This document shows positions 9,251-18,653 of a stretch of DNA of 64,000 nt, in pieces. The DNA comes from Sporocytophaga sp. (GTDB lineage: Bacteria > Bacteroidota > Bacteroidia > Cytophagales > Cytophagaceae): NCBI GenBank assembly GCA_024707265.1, contig JANQAB010000002.1, positions 1,136,188 to 1,200,187 on the forward strand. Direction: 5' to 3'. How positions within the stretch are numbered: the stretch's first letter is position 1; every line of letters begins with the position of its first letter. The notes under the pieces are model-generated. The model was not told the origin of the DNA. It saw only the letters and a list, made by a program, of their open reading frames with translations, and ran no database searches. Both the position numbers and the translations under genes were made by a program.

Positions 9251-9463
9251 ATGAGATTATCTACTCTTACAGAAGGATACGAGGTGACAGAAATTACCGA
9301 CGGAGGAGACAAAGTGAAGATTGCCTACACCAAAGAAGGTATTCATCCTAACGACTTTATCTTTCTCAGCAACTATCCCTCTCTTGAAGATATCAAATAC
9401 CAGGTGATTGATGTCAAATGGTTGAATGGATTATATTATGCAGATCTCGTGAAGATATCCTGA
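9251..9463 (+). CDS. Small hypothetical protein
   Basis: A 70-residue soluble protein that I do not recognise. It looks beta-rich: alternating hydrophobic strands such as VKIAYTKEG, DFIFLSNYPS and YQVIDVKWLNGLYYADLVKI suggest a small barrel or SH3-like fold. It ends 57 bases before the HtrA gene on the same strand, so co-transcription is possible. Low-complexity bias is absent and the frame is fully used, which supports a real gene. Confidence 0.6.
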   Translation: MRLSTLTEGYEVTEITDGGDKVKIAYTKEGIHPNDFIFLSNYPSLEDIKYQVIDVKWLNGLYYADLVKIS

Positions 9464-9519
9464 TAAATTGCTACTTTTATTTTTTTCTGTAAAGATTCAT
9501 TTTTAATGGATAAAAATTA

Positions 9520-10980
9520 ATGAACAGGTTTTTAACTTTATTTCTTGCAGCTATTCTTGGAAGTGCTGTAACGATTATTGCCACTCGTTTTTTAACGGGC
9601 AATGGTAGTAGTGGTGGTATAGTTTCTTACAGCAAAAAATCTAATACTTCCGACACTACTTATAAGGGACATAGTTCAGGTCTGAATTTCCGGCCGGCTA
9701 CGGTAAAGGCTTTACCTTCTGTTGTGCATATTCATTCTGCAATTCCTGCCAGCAAGCAATATAATGATATGGGACCATTCAGAGATTTTTTTGGTGATGA
9801 TTTCTGGGGAAGGCCAAGGGAAGAAAAACAAAGACTGGAAATGGCAACAGGATCTGGTGTAATCGTTAGTCCTGACGGATATATAGTAACCAATGACCAT
9901 GTTATTGCAGGAGCAAAAGAAATCAATGTGACCTTGAACGATAACAGAAGCTTTAAAGCAAAGCTTATAGGGACAGATCCTTCCACCGATATCGCTCTGA
10001 TAAAAGTGGATGAATCTGAAATGCCTTTTATCTCATTTTCAAATTCTGATTATGTTGAAGTGGGAGACTGGGTGTTGGCTGTAGGAAATCCATTTAACCT
10101 TTCATCTACTGTCACAGCAGGTATCATTAGTGCCAAGGCCAGGAACATCAGTATTTTGCAGGATAAATCTGCAATTGAATCATTTCTTCAGACCGATGCT
10201 GCTGTCAATCCGGGAAATAGTGGTGGAGCTTTAATAAATCTTGAAGGTGACCTGGTAGGTATTACTACTGCTATCGCTACCCCGACAGGTGCATATGCCG
10301 GTTATGCTTTTGCTGTTCCAAGCAATATTGTTGCCAAGGTAATTGAAGATCTTAAGCAATACGGAGTAGTTCACAGAGCCTATCTAGGAGTGGTCATCAG
10401 GGATATGGATTCTGATTTGGCTAAAACATTAGGGCTAAAATCTTTGAAAGGAACTTATGTGGAAAGTGTAGTAGAGAATAGTGCTGCTTTCAAGGCTGGT
10501 ATAAAAGCAGGAGACGTGATCCTTGCAATTGATGGGGTGGAAGTAGGCTCAACCGCAAAATTACTAGAACTTATCGGAATCCATCATCCGGGTGACAATA
10601 TTAAACTCACGGTGTTAAGGGAGGGCAAGGAAAAGGAGTTTAAAGTAGAATTGAAAAACAGTCAGGGAAAAGTAGAGGTCATTAAAAAGGAAGTGAATGA
10701 AGTAGAGGAGAAGTTGGGTGCGGACTTTGAAGACCTTACTGATCAGGAAAAGAAGAAATATGGCATTACTGGTGTTAAGGTAAAATCCCTAAAATCAGGG
10801 ATATTGTCAGAACAAACAAATATGAAGGAAGGCTTTATAGTTACAGGTATTAACCACAAGCCAATTAAAGACCTGAACGAATTTAATGAAGTACTTTCAG
10901 CTCAGCAAGGCGGAGTCTTGCTGGAGGGAGTTTATCCAGGAAGCCCCGGAAAGTATTACTATGCTTTCGGTCTTGAATAG
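9520..10980 (+). CDS. degP: Periplasmic serine protease, HtrA/DegP family
   Basis: An envelope quality-control protease of 486 residues. An N-terminal hydrophobic segment (residues 3-22) acts as signal peptide or anchor. The trypsin-like domain has the full triad: His127 in TNDHVIA, Asp157 in STDIALIKVD and Ser234 in NPGNSGGAL. Two PDZ regions follow: the first begins at about residue 280 (HRAYLGVVIRDM) and the second spans about residues 400-480. It degrades or refolds damaged periplasmic and outer-membrane proteins. The region between catalytic and PDZ domains is the usual length, and there is no sign of truncation. Confidence 0.94.
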   Translation: MNRFLTLFLAAILGSAVTIIATRFLTGNGSSGGIVSYSKKSNTSDTTYKGHSSGLNFRPATVKALPSVVHIHSAIPASKQYNDMGPFRDFFGDDFWGRPREEKQRLEMATGSGVIVSPDGYIVTNDHVIAGAKEINVTLNDNRSFKAKLIGTDPSTDIALIKVDESEMPFISFSNSDYVEVGDWVLAVGNPFNLSSTVTAGIISAKARNISILQDKSAIESFLQTDAAVNPGNSGGALINLEGDLVGITTAIATPTGAYAGYAFAVPSNIVAKVIEDLKQYGVVHRAYLGVVIRDMDSDLAKTLGLKSLKGTYVESVVENSAAFKAGIKAGDVILAIDGVEVGSTAKLLELIGIHHPGDNIKLTVLREGKEKEFKVELKNSQGKVEVIKKEVNEVEEKLGADFEDLTDQEKKKYGITGVKVKSLKSGILSEQTNMKEGFIVTGINHKPIKDLNEFNEVLSAQQGGVLLEGVYPGSPGKYYYAFGLE

Positions 10981-11107
10981 CTTTAGTAAAATCAAGCCAA
11001 TAAACCTCATTTCTTCTTCTGAAGAAGAAGAAGGGAACAGTCGACGAGAAAAGTGTTTGAATATAACTTATAACATACTCATTACAGTCCCTCTCCTTCA
11101 GGACAAG

Positions 11108-11142
11108 GTCAACTTAACAAAATAAAGATTCCTTAAGTTGAC
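11108..11142. repeat. 35-bp palindromic repeat, copy 1
   Basis: The arms GTCAACTTAA and TTAAGTTGAC are perfect inverted repeats of each other, separated by 15 bases. The whole 35-base unit recurs 299 bases downstream with three substitutions, all inside the loop. Confidence 0.85.
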
Positions 11143-11406
11143 CTAGTCGGGGGCTGGCAAGATTTCTATCAATACGGCAAAGCCATGAAAGTCTGGGAAA
11201 AGTCCTGACCTCGAAGAGGTCAAATGTTTATAGATAAGAGCAGACAAACAACATACGACCCTGTAGGGGTCGCACCAAGGCAATGCCCAGCTATCTTTAA
11301 TATTTAATCCCTTCGGGATTGTGAGAACGTCTGAATCAGGATTTACAGGATTTTAGAATTAACAGAATTTTGGTTATCCTCGCCATGGACTTACCACACT
11401 AAAGCT

Positions 11407-11441
11407 GTCAACTTAACTAAGTAAAAATTCCTTAAGTTGAC
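11407..11441. repeat. 35-bp palindromic repeat, copy 2
   Basis: This is the second copy of the palindrome. Its arms are identical to copy 1 and only the loop differs, at three positions. The words TCCCTCTCCTTCAGGACA just before copy 1 and TCTTTCAGGAGAGGGA just after copy 2 are near-inverted, so the two copies may be the ends of one larger element of about 350 bp. Confidence 0.85.
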
Positions 11442-11515
11442 TATGTCTTTCAGGAGAGGGATTTAGGGTGAGGTCTTTATGCTCCTAATATGGCTTTCAG
11501 GTTCAAAATCTGTCT

Positions 11516-12631
11516 TTAATTTTTTTTGAACAGCCTTTTAATTTTTCGAATGTTATTTTCTCCTTCATCAGAATCATCTCCTATCAGATATCCAAATGGT
11601 TTCAACTCTTCCACATGATCAAAAATTATCTTTATAATACCTATCAAAGGAATAAAAAGAATCATACCAAAGACTCCCCAGATTAATCCACCCAGGATTA
11701 AAGCCATTATTGTTGATAAAGGATTTACCCTTACCTGAGATCCGGTAATAAATGGGGTAAGTAAATTGTTCTCAATAACCTGGTTAAACCAGAGTGTTCC
11801 CAGTACAACTAAGGCAGGCCCCATTGCATTTTTAGTTACAAGAGTCATTATGAAAGGGAGGAGGCTTCCGATAATGACTCCAATATAAGGAATGACATTG
11901 AGCACTGCTGCCAGGCATCCGAAAAAGATGGCATTGTTTACTCCCAATAGAAGGAGTACTGAAGAGTTCATGACTGCAAGAATTAATATTACAATGAATA
12001 CTCCCGTAAGGTATCTCTGGGTGACCTTGCTTATCTGGTTTAGTATTATAGTATTTTGTTGGTGAAGGTCCTTTGGGCTTATCATTAAAATGAAATTAAA
12101 AAATTTATTACGGTAATATAGAAAGAAGAAAGTATAGACCATTATCAAACCAAAGGTAGCAAGGCCTCCGATGAATCCTGTAATAAGGTTAGTACTGCTT
12201 TGAAGAAGGGTTTCAGTTTTCTCCCTGATAATTTTGCTTTGTTTGGCCTTCTCCATTCCAAACTTGCTTTGAATATATTCCTGTATATTATCAAAAATTT
12301 GTCTGAACTGTTGTTCAATCTCTTCCAGATTTTTGGCAAGACTGAATCCTTGCATGGATAGCAGTGTTGTGAGGCCTATTAAAATAAGCAAAAACAAAGT
12401 AATGCAAAGAATTATGGAGATTGCCCGTTTGATTCCAAGAGAATCCAGTTTTCTGGCAACAGGCAAGAGTAGCATAGCCAGGAGGCTTGCAATGGTAACA
12501 GGAATTAAAAAGGGACGAGCTAAGTATAAACCACCAATAATAAGAAATGTACTAAATAAGAGGCGATTTATATATCTGAATTTCAAAATAGCCATGAAGT
12601 ATTTGTTAATATAGAAATAAGACTTCCTCAC
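11516..12631 (-). CDS. AI-2E family transporter
   Basis: An integral-membrane protein of the AI-2E (PerM/TqsA) family, 371 residues. The hydrophobic pattern is typical: two or three helices at the N-terminus, a central soluble helical part (residues about 110-150, with EEIEQQFRQIFDNIQ), then a cluster of helices. The family signatures NVIPYIGVIIGSLLPF and NPLSTIMALILGGLIWG are present. Members export small molecules or act as Na+/H+ antiporters, so the name should not be taken as proof of AI-2 transport. The start at 12631 is used; an ATG at 12595 is equally possible. Confidence 0.88.
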   Translation of the reverse strand: MRKSYFYINKYFMAILKFRYINRLLFSTFLIIGGLYLARPFLIPVTIASLLAMLLLPVARKLDSLGIKRAISIILCITLFLLILIGLTTLLSMQGFSLAKNLEEIEQQFRQIFDNIQEYIQSKFGMEKAKQSKIIREKTETLLQSSTNLITGFIGGLATFGLIMVYTFFFLYYRNKFFNFILMISPKDLHQQNTIILNQISKVTQRYLTGVFIVILILAVMNSSVLLLLGVNNAIFFGCLAAVLNVIPYIGVIIGSLLPFIMTLVTKNAMGPALVVLGTLWFNQVIENNLLTPFITGSQVRVNPLSTIMALILGGLIWGVFGMILFIPLIGIIKIIFDHVEELKPFGYLIGDDSDEGENNIRKIKRLFKKN

Positions 12632-12803
12632 AAAAAAAGTTTAAGGAGAAATTCGATTAGCTCGTTACAGGAAAATGTATTTTTTGGATTTATTTTGGAA
12701 TACAGTGATTTAAGCAGTAGAAACATTTTGCTTAAATTTCAAATTAGGTCCGGGATGATATTTTCTAAAAAATGTTTAATTTCGTTAAATATATAAGTGA
12801 ATT

Positions 12804-13013
12804 ATGAAAGTAATTAAAAAAGATACAATCATTAAAGTAGGAGATATTTTAAGAAATCCGGAAAATACTGAGCAGTGGGAAGTGGAGAAAATTGATGGAT
12901 TTAAATTTCTGGTTAAAAATCCTAAAACGAAAGCTCAAGGGACACTTCTGAAAAATGAGTTGCTGGCTAATAACTGGACTGTGCAAATCATGGATGACCG
13001 TAACTATTATTAA
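12804..13013 (+). CDS. Small hypothetical protein
   Basis: An unrecognised 69-residue protein. It begins with a lysine-rich strand (MKVIKKDTIIKVGDIL) and alternates short strands and turns (QWEVEKIDGFKFLVKNP), which suggests a small beta-barrel of the SH3 or KOW kind; that is only a guess. A sequence TAATTTCG, one mismatch from the -7 consensus, lies about 20 bases upstream, and a strong hairpin terminator follows about 40 bases downstream. This makes a one-gene transcription unit likely. Confidence 0.6.
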   Translation: MKVIKKDTIIKVGDILRNPENTEQWEVEKIDGFKFLVKNPKTKAQGTLLKNELLANNWTVQIMDDRNYY

Positions 13014-13051
13014 TATCATTAGTTTTTGTATCCTTGGAAAATATGTGAATG

Positions 13052-13078
13052 AAAGAGTCCTGAAGAACAGGACTCTTT
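13052..13078 (+). terminator. Rho-independent terminator
   Basis: An 11-bp perfect stem (AAAGAGTCCTG / CAGGACTCTTT) with loop AAGAA, placed downstream of the 12804-13013 gene. Confidence 0.8.
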
Positions 13079-13160
13079 TCCTTAAATAGTATTTCCCGGG
13101 CTTCCAGTGGTCTGTCAATATCAAACGCTTCCCATTGATAAGTTAGAGTCATCTTCTGAA

Positions 13161-13344
13161 TTATAATTGCCAGCCAGGTTGGACTTTTTTTTTGTAGTCA
13201 TTATCAGAAGCTTTCGTTATTACATCATAATTTCTTCCTTCATAAAATCTACTAGTAAATCCAGTTGGTGAGTTATCCTTCAGATCTAAATACTTAAACC
13301 AAGTAATTAGCAAGAAAACAAAGATTTGAATTTCTTTAAATCAG
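13161..13344 (-). pseudogene. Possible coding relic (C-terminal fragment) in the 13.0-13.5 kb gap
   Basis: On the minus strand a protein-like stretch with no start codon is readable: TWFKYLDLKDNSPTGF, then TSRFYEGRNYDVITKASDN, then a shift at a nine-A run, after which VQPGWQL and a stop follow. No family is recognisable. It could be the tail of a lost gene, or chance. Apart from this and the terminator, the 13014-13500 gap shows nothing. Confidence 0.3.
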
Positions 13345-13500
13345 GCGTATGAGGGGTATAAAGATAAATGAAAAAAAATAGCTGAGTTCTTTTTAGGTAA
13401 GAGCTTCAATGAGTCTGCTTTAATAAAGTAGAGTTTAATTTTTATAAAAGGTGATGATATTATCTGTTAGGATAAAATTAATGGTAGGATTCTGTTAACT

Positions 13501-13905
13501 TTAGCTTGTCTTTGCGATAAGAGTTTTTATATGAGCTATGTGGTTATGATTGAATGGTTTATGGAGTATTGTCTTAACTCCAAGATTTCTTGCTCTTTCT
13601 AAGTCCTTGTTTCGGGTGGTAACAGTAAGAACAATTATTTCTGGACATTGGCATAATGAGCCTTTTATCTGATTGAATTCTTCAAGAAATTCGAATCCAT
13701 CCATGATCGGCATAAACAAGTCCAGGAGGATAATCTGAGGAAATGATTGTTTGCCATTATGTGATCGGAGGAAATCCAGAGCTTGTTCTCCGTCCTTTAC
13801 ACTGTGTAGTTGTTCTGATATTTGGTAACGGGAAAAGAATTTTGTTGTAATGAAATTACAAATGTCATCATCCTCAACTAATAAAATGGATTTAAACTTT
13901 TCCAC
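13501..13905 (-). CDS. Single-domain response regulator (receiver)
   Basis: A stand-alone receiver domain of about 134 residues with no output domain, like many Rcp/CheY-type regulators in Bacteroidota. The acidic pocket is SILLVEDDDICNF, the phosphoacceptor aspartate is in ILLDLFMPIMDGFEF, the conserved Thr is in EIIVLTVTTRN and the Lys is in TILHKPFNHN. The open frame continues upstream to an ATG at 14016, but those 37 residues do not belong to the fold. I therefore prefer the GTG at 13905, which directly precedes EKFKSILLV. It may receive phosphate from an unlinked kinase. Confidence 0.82.
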   Translation of the reverse strand: MEKFKSILLVEDDDICNFITTKFFSRYQISEQLHSVKDGEQALDFLRSHNGKQSFPQIILLDLFMPIMDGFEFLEEFNQIKGSLCQCPEIIVLTVTTRNKDLERARNLGVKTILHKPFNHNHIAHIKTLIAKTS

Positions 13906-14297
13906 GTGGGTGTTAAAAATATTTTTCCGGAAATTTAAAACAAGTGTGTGGAGCTTGGGCTTTATGCTCCTGGGAACCGCCATCCCCCGATTCACATAAA
14001 AAAACCAAGTCCACACATGTAGTGAACACTAGTTTCCTCCGGTGAATCTTTATAAGGCGGTATTTGGAGCCGGAATAACTAATGAAAAGCATTAAAGTTA
14101 TGTTCAAATATATGGTTTTTATCGATAAAAAGGAACAATTATATTTCAATCATGATGAATTTTACGATGGGTTTTTCTTTTGGGTTAATTTATAGGATAA
14201 TAAAATGTTAAGATGTTCCTATTTTAATGTAATATTTTTACACCGAATTGATTTTTGATTTTAGAAATCGACAAATAAAATTTTATACCGGATGAAA
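13906..14297. other. Intergenic region, no gene seen
   Basis: This is AT-rich DNA between the receiver gene and the S2P protease gene. The first part could encode an N-terminal extension of the receiver, but this is not convincing. Nothing else is supported. Confidence 0.5.
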
Positions 14298-15373
14298 TTA
14301 ATATTTTAAGGTCGACTGAATCATCACGAATTCGTTTAAGTTGTCCAGATTTATAACACCTGTAAGGACTCCGTTATTTAATACCGGAAAATATCCTGTG
14401 GGATCTTCTTGTACAAAGTGATAGATCTTGGAAAGTTGCTCACGCTCATCAAAAGTTCTAAAAGTGGTTTTCATGATATCTTTTACAGGAGCAAGGGGAT
14501 TATAAGATTTAAGACTACTGAATAAGAATTCTCTCTTTATAATTCCCTGAATTTCTGAATTCTCAGTAATGATGAAGTTATGGTCCCAGCCTTCCAACAG
14601 CTTGTCTGCGGCTTCTTTTATGGTTGTTTGAGAGCTGATGGTAATAAAGTGTTTCATCATAGCTTCCTTCACAACATGTCCTCTGAGAAATTCCGCTTGT
14701 TGTACTGAAATATTTTCTGCATAAGCTCCAAAAAAAATGAAAGCAGCTATAAACATCAGTAAAGGGCTGTAAAATAAACCTAGAAAAAAGAACCCGACTG
14801 CGACAAACTGGCCTAAGTGTGAGGCGATTTTAGTTGCCCTGAACCTTCCTATCTTTATTGCGAGCAGCGCTCTTAGTATTCTGCCTCCATCCATAGGAAA
14901 GGCAGGGATAATATTAAATATTACTAATGTAACATTTATCCAAAACAAGCTTTGAAAAAAAGTATCTGCAGATATGACATTGCTACGATCTCCTGCCATA
15001 ATCACCTTGTTTCCTAATACAAGATAAAGCAGTAGAGCAATAATCACATTCACCATCGGTCCGGCAATGGTGATCCAAAGTTCTTTTTTAGGATCTTCAG
15101 GAATTCTTTCAATACTTGCCAGTCCACCGATAGGAAGGAGGGTGATTTTTTTGTAGCTATGCCGAATTTCTTTGCAGTCAGCGCATGACCAAATTCGTGA
15201 AGCAGTACACAGATAAAAACTGTCAAGATAAAACTTACAGTGAGTAATATTTCCGGTGTTGTTGCTCCTTGTCTATAGGCGGAGAAGCCGATCCACAAAA
15301 GCAACAGGAGAAATGTCCAGTGAATTAGAACTTTGGTACCTGCGTATCTACCAATGTATAAAGACCATCGCAT
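14298..15373 (-). CDS. Site-2 protease family zinc metalloprotease (M50) with CBS domains; one frameshift
   Basis: An intramembrane metalloprotease that cleaves membrane proteins during signalling. The zinc motif HEFGH (His59, Glu60, His63) lies in the second membrane region; the third ligand region is AFPMDGGRILRALLA. The C-terminal third is a CBS pair (for example MKHFITISSQTTIKEAADKL), which binds adenosyl ligands in homologues. The two halves are in different frames: the shift is at the seven-T run 15146-15152, and one more base restores TKKITLLPIGGLASIERIP and a protein of about 358 residues. This looks like a sequence error. It stands alone downstream of the SET gene. Confidence 0.88.
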
Positions 15374-15427
15374 AATTTATGAAGGTTAATCTAAAGAGTT
15401 AACCTTCATATTTATTGATTTGTTAAA

Positions 15428-15943
15428 TCAGGATTTTTTCTTTTTATAAAAGCCCAGTGCTCTTCTCATATCTCTGCCATAGTTTACAAGCAATTCTTCA
15501 CCAGCCTTGATATCTTTTATAGCTGTTATCTCTACACGTCTTCCGGTAGATTCAAATTTTACATTGGCTGTTTTTCCTGAATTGAAAAAGTCACAGATGT
15601 ACCGGGCTATACCTGCTGATGTCTCTCTGGCATCTATAACGGTTGATTTGTTCAATGTCATTGCATAGGAGCCGAAGCCGTCATCTCCGTATCTTTCCTG
15701 AAACACTTTAGTGGAAATGTGCTCACCCGAATACTCCATCAGAGTAGTTCCTTTTTTCAGGTCTTTGTCAGTATAAAGACCATAACCGGCTCCTTCTATA
15801 CCTGACTTGGCAACATAAAACCCGGTAGCGATTTTAGTATGGTGATTACAATAAGGATGAGTTTGAGTGGTCTTTTTTCCGCATACACCTTTTTCAGTTT
15901 CATAGGTGCAAGTAGCAGTTACTTTAATGGTATGATTTTTCAT
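15428..15943 (-). CDS. SET-domain protein (putative lysine methyltransferase)
   Basis: A 171-residue protein with a SET fold. Motifs are the AdoMet-binding GAGYGLYTDKDLKKG, EYSGEHIS, the knot region ARYICDFFNSGKTANVKF (the counterpart of RFINHSCxPN in eukaryotic SET) and AGEELLVNYG (counterpart of GEELTFDYG). The N-terminal 40 residues hold clustered Cys and His (CTYETEKGVCG and PYCNHH) that could bind zinc. Bacterial SET proteins are thought to methylate lysines on chromatin-like or ribosomal proteins; the target here is unknown. The canonical NHSC core is altered to DFFNSG, so activity needs testing. Confidence 0.8.
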   Translation of the reverse strand: MKNHTIKVTATCTYETEKGVCGKKTTQTHPYCNHHTKIATGFYVAKSGIEGAGYGLYTDKDLKKGTTLMEYSGEHISTKVFQERYGDDGFGSYAMTLNKSTVIDARETSAGIARYICDFFNSGKTANVKFESTGRRVEITAIKDIKAGEELLVNYGRDMRRALGFYKKKKS

Positions 15944-16034
15944 TCAGTCCTGTATACAATTTGTCAGTAAATTTGATAAAAATAATGCATTATTTTAAAA
16001 TGCTGCTTTAAAAATCTGATGATTTTTTATAAAG

Positions 16035-16719
16035 CTATATCTTTGAATACGCTTTCACTAAGGTACTTTCAATTGCTAAACGTATAATGCTGTTTACACT
16101 TTCAGCATCTTCAAAAATGATGGAATGCCCTCCGTGTAAGTAATGTACGTCCTTAATCATTCTATGTGGGAATATTTTGTCTGCTTTTCCATGAATCCTT
16201 AGTAGGGATTGAGGAATAGTGGTGTTTTTCCACTTCATAAGAGCATCAATTGCCCATTGAATAAAAACAGGATTCGTAGCATTTAGCATATCCAAAAATA
16301 ATCTCTTTCCTTCATCAGTTTCAAATCCCATACTATAAAGGATGAATTTCTGAACCAGCCTATTACTATAGGCGGTTTGAGGGGTAAACCTATATAGAGG
16401 AAAGGCTGAGAAAAATTTCAAAAGTAAAGGATATTCCTGATGCGTAGGCACCGAGCTGATCAAGATAGTCTTCAGGGGCTTTAATTTTTTAGCAATTTCC
16501 ACAGCTATCACTCCTCCGAAGGAAACCCCTGCAATTAAAAAAATCTTCATTTATGTTGAGATTTTCTGACATTCTTTCTGAATAATCTTCAATGGTTTCA
16601 CCTTTGTAGGGTGTTATCCATTCAAGTACTTCCATTTCAAATCCTGCATTTCTTTGATTGGCAAAGAGGTCTTTGTTGGCTCCCATTCCCGGGATGAAAT
16701 AGACTTTAGGTAGTTTCAT
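16035..16719 (-). CDS. Alpha/beta hydrolase; one frameshift
   Basis: A small alpha/beta-hydrolase of about 227 residues. The N-terminal part, MKLPKVYFIPGMGANKDLF, has the oxyanion strand, and the nucleophile elbow GVSFGG is in the second frame. The final His is probably in DVHYLHGGHSIIF, and the acidic residue in IHGKADKIFP. The two frames join at the seven-A run 16537-16543; removing one base gives NEDFLIAGVSFGGVIAVEI. No substrate can be assigned. It overlaps the preceding hydrolase gene by 14 bases, so the two are likely co-expressed. Confidence 0.8.
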
Positions 16720-17509
16720 TTGTTAGGAACTGATCTAGACTGGTATGATATATACTAAAGTTAGAAATATTTCCGTGCATACCTTTTTCAATTGAGACAA
16801 AACAATCAGTTTTTTTTAGAAAAGGCTTAAGCCTCAACGCTTGTTCATAAGGAATAAGTTCATCCTTTTTACCGTGGATAATCAATATGGGACATTGAAT
16901 TTTGGGTAGCCATTTGTAAGTGGGTAATTTGTATCTGAGAATGAGTTTAACCGGAAAAAAAGGCATTTGTAATCTAGCCATTTCCTGCATACTGTAATAA
17001 GGCGTTTCAAGTATAAGTTTCTCCGGTCTTTTCTGAATAGAAAGCTTAGCTGCAAATCCGGACCCTAACGATCTTCCATAGATAATCATTTTTTTTCCAG
17101 GCTCTAGCCTGGATGCATATTCATACATCAGAGAAGAGTCTCTGTACAGATCTTTTTTAGAAAGTTTTCCTGTACTTTTTCCATAGGCTCTGTAGTCAAA
17201 TATAAAGAAGCTGTATCCTTTTGACAGAAATATTTCAGAGGCTTCCGCCCATGTTCTCATGGATCCGGCATTGCCGTGAAGGTAAAATATGACTCCTTTA
17301 CTGGAAGGGTGCTGAAAGTAAAGGGCGTTGAGGACCGCATCTTTAGTGGTAATGAACAGTTCTTTATATGGATGCTTAAACTTGAACTCAAAAGTTCTGG
17401 ATAATTTCTCAGGTAAGAAGATAAATTTCTCCTGAAAATACCAGACAGCTGCGGTCGCTACCAGATAAAGAACTGCCAGAAATATCAGTAAGAGAATTAA
17501 AAGTTTCAT
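16706..17509 (-). CDS. Membrane-anchored alpha/beta hydrolase, BEM46/ABHD13-like
   Basis: A 267-residue serine hydrolase with an N-terminal transmembrane anchor (residues 2-20, LLILLLIFLAVLYLVATAA). Catalytic features: the oxyanion region FYLHGNAGSM, the nucleophile elbow IYGRSLGSG, the acid in IHGKKDELIP and the histidine in EKGMHGNIS. This order matches the BEM46/ABHD13/YfhR group. Substrates are unknown; lipid or acyl-ester cleavage is possible. It is the first gene of a pair with the downstream hydrolase. Confidence 0.85.
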   Translation of the reverse strand: MKLLILLLIFLAVLYLVATAAVWYFQEKFIFLPEKLSRTFEFKFKHPYKELFITTKDAVLNALYFQHPSSKGVIFYLHGNAGSMRTWAEASEIFLSKGYSFFIFDYRAYGKSTGKLSKKDLYRDSSLMYEYASRLEPGKKMIIYGRSLGSGFAAKLSIQKRPEKLILETPYYSMQEMARLQMPFFPVKLILRYKLPTYKWLPKIQCPILIIHGKKDELIPYEQALRLKPFLKKTDCFVSIEKGMHGNISNFSIYHTSLDQFLTNETT

Positions 17510-17562
17510 ATCCTATTCCTCCGTTTATATGAAACGTAAATTAAACTTACTGGTTTAAATAG

Positions 17563-18653
17563 TTATACCAATGGTTCTTGTTGACTCAGACAATGGAAAC
17601 TTCCCAATCCCCAGATGATATCTGTGCTGTCCAATCCTAACACTCTTCTGTCAGGGAATGCTTTAGTCAGTATATCCAATGCCTTCTGATCATTTTTGTC
17701 ATTGAAAACCGGCACTGCAACCACATCATTAGCAATGTAAAAGTTAGCATAGGATGCAGGTAGTCGTTGGTCTTCATAGATCACCGGAGCTGGCATTGGC
17801 AGTTCCAGTATATTTAACTGTTTACCATTCAGCAATCTCATTTTTTTGAGATCTTTAAGATTTTCCTGCAGTAACTCGTAATTGTCATCCTTCTTATTCT
17901 CTTCCACCACAGTTACTACTGTATCTGAATTTACAAAGCGGGTTATATCATCAATATGCCCATCTGTATCATCTCCGACAATACCATCATTCAACCACAG
18001 TATTTGTTCTATGCCGTAGTATTTTACAAGAAAGTTTTCGATTTCTGCCTGAGAAAGATGTGGATTCCTGTTTTCGTTAAGCAAACAAGCGGTAGTTGTA
18101 AGTACTGTTCCTTGTCCATTGAACTCAACTGATCCGCCTTCCATTACAATACCCGGATTGAAAACTGGTAAGTTATAATGTTTGCCTATTAAAGTAGGAA
18201 TAACATCATCTTTGTCAAAGGGAGGATATTTACCCCCCACGCGTTATAGCCCCAGTCAACGATAACCTTTTTAATTTCCGCTTTGGGATTTATCAGAAAG
18301 GCTGGACCATGATCCCTGCACCATGCATCATTTGTAGGATGTATGAAAAAGCGAATATTTGAAAAATCGGCGCCTACAGCCTGAAGGCAAGCTTCCGCCT
18401 TTTTTTTCATTGCTTCATCATTTACATTGATGTTTACAACTTCACCTTTGGCAACCTCTTTAATAAAGGTACAATAAACCGGATAAATAGATTCTATTTT
18501 ACCAGGCCATGATGCTTCTTTGTGTGGCCAGCTGAGCCATGTAGCAGAATGCTTTGCCCATTCAGCCGGAAAAAAATATCCCAGATCTTTGGGATATTTT
18601 TGGGTTATTTCCTGATATAAATTAGTCAATGAATCTTCTTGTAATCTGCTCAT
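17563..18653 (-). CDS. aguA: Agmatine deiminase; one frameshift
   Basis: Converts agmatine to N-carbamoylputrescine plus ammonia, the first step of the deiminase route to putrescine. It is a member of the guanidino-group-modifying fold. Visible motifs: PAEWAKHSATWLSWPH at the N-terminus, DAWCRDHGPAF, GDDTDGHIDDITRF, and the nucleophilic Cys in GLGSFHCLSQQEP at the C-terminus. The halves join at the six-C run 18233-18238 (G run on the coding strand); one added G restores YNAWGGKYPPF and 363 residues, the family's length. It is downstream of and overlaps the aguB gene by 32 bases, which makes a complete two-step pathway. Confidence 0.92.

Larger units (their letters stand above)
10981..11515. 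repeat. Repeat- and hairpin-rich intergenic region
   Basis: No gene is supported here. The region holds a GAA/TTC palindrome at 11011-11029, a pair of 35-bp palindromic repeats listed separately, and between them several short hairpins: GACCTC/GAGGTC near 11210, GACCC/GGGTC near 11260 and ATCCC/GGGAT near 11310. A segment with the phrase TCAGGATTTACAGGATTTTA follows. This composition is like intergenic REP-type repeats of other Bacteroidota, inferred from general familiarity only. Confidence 0.6.
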
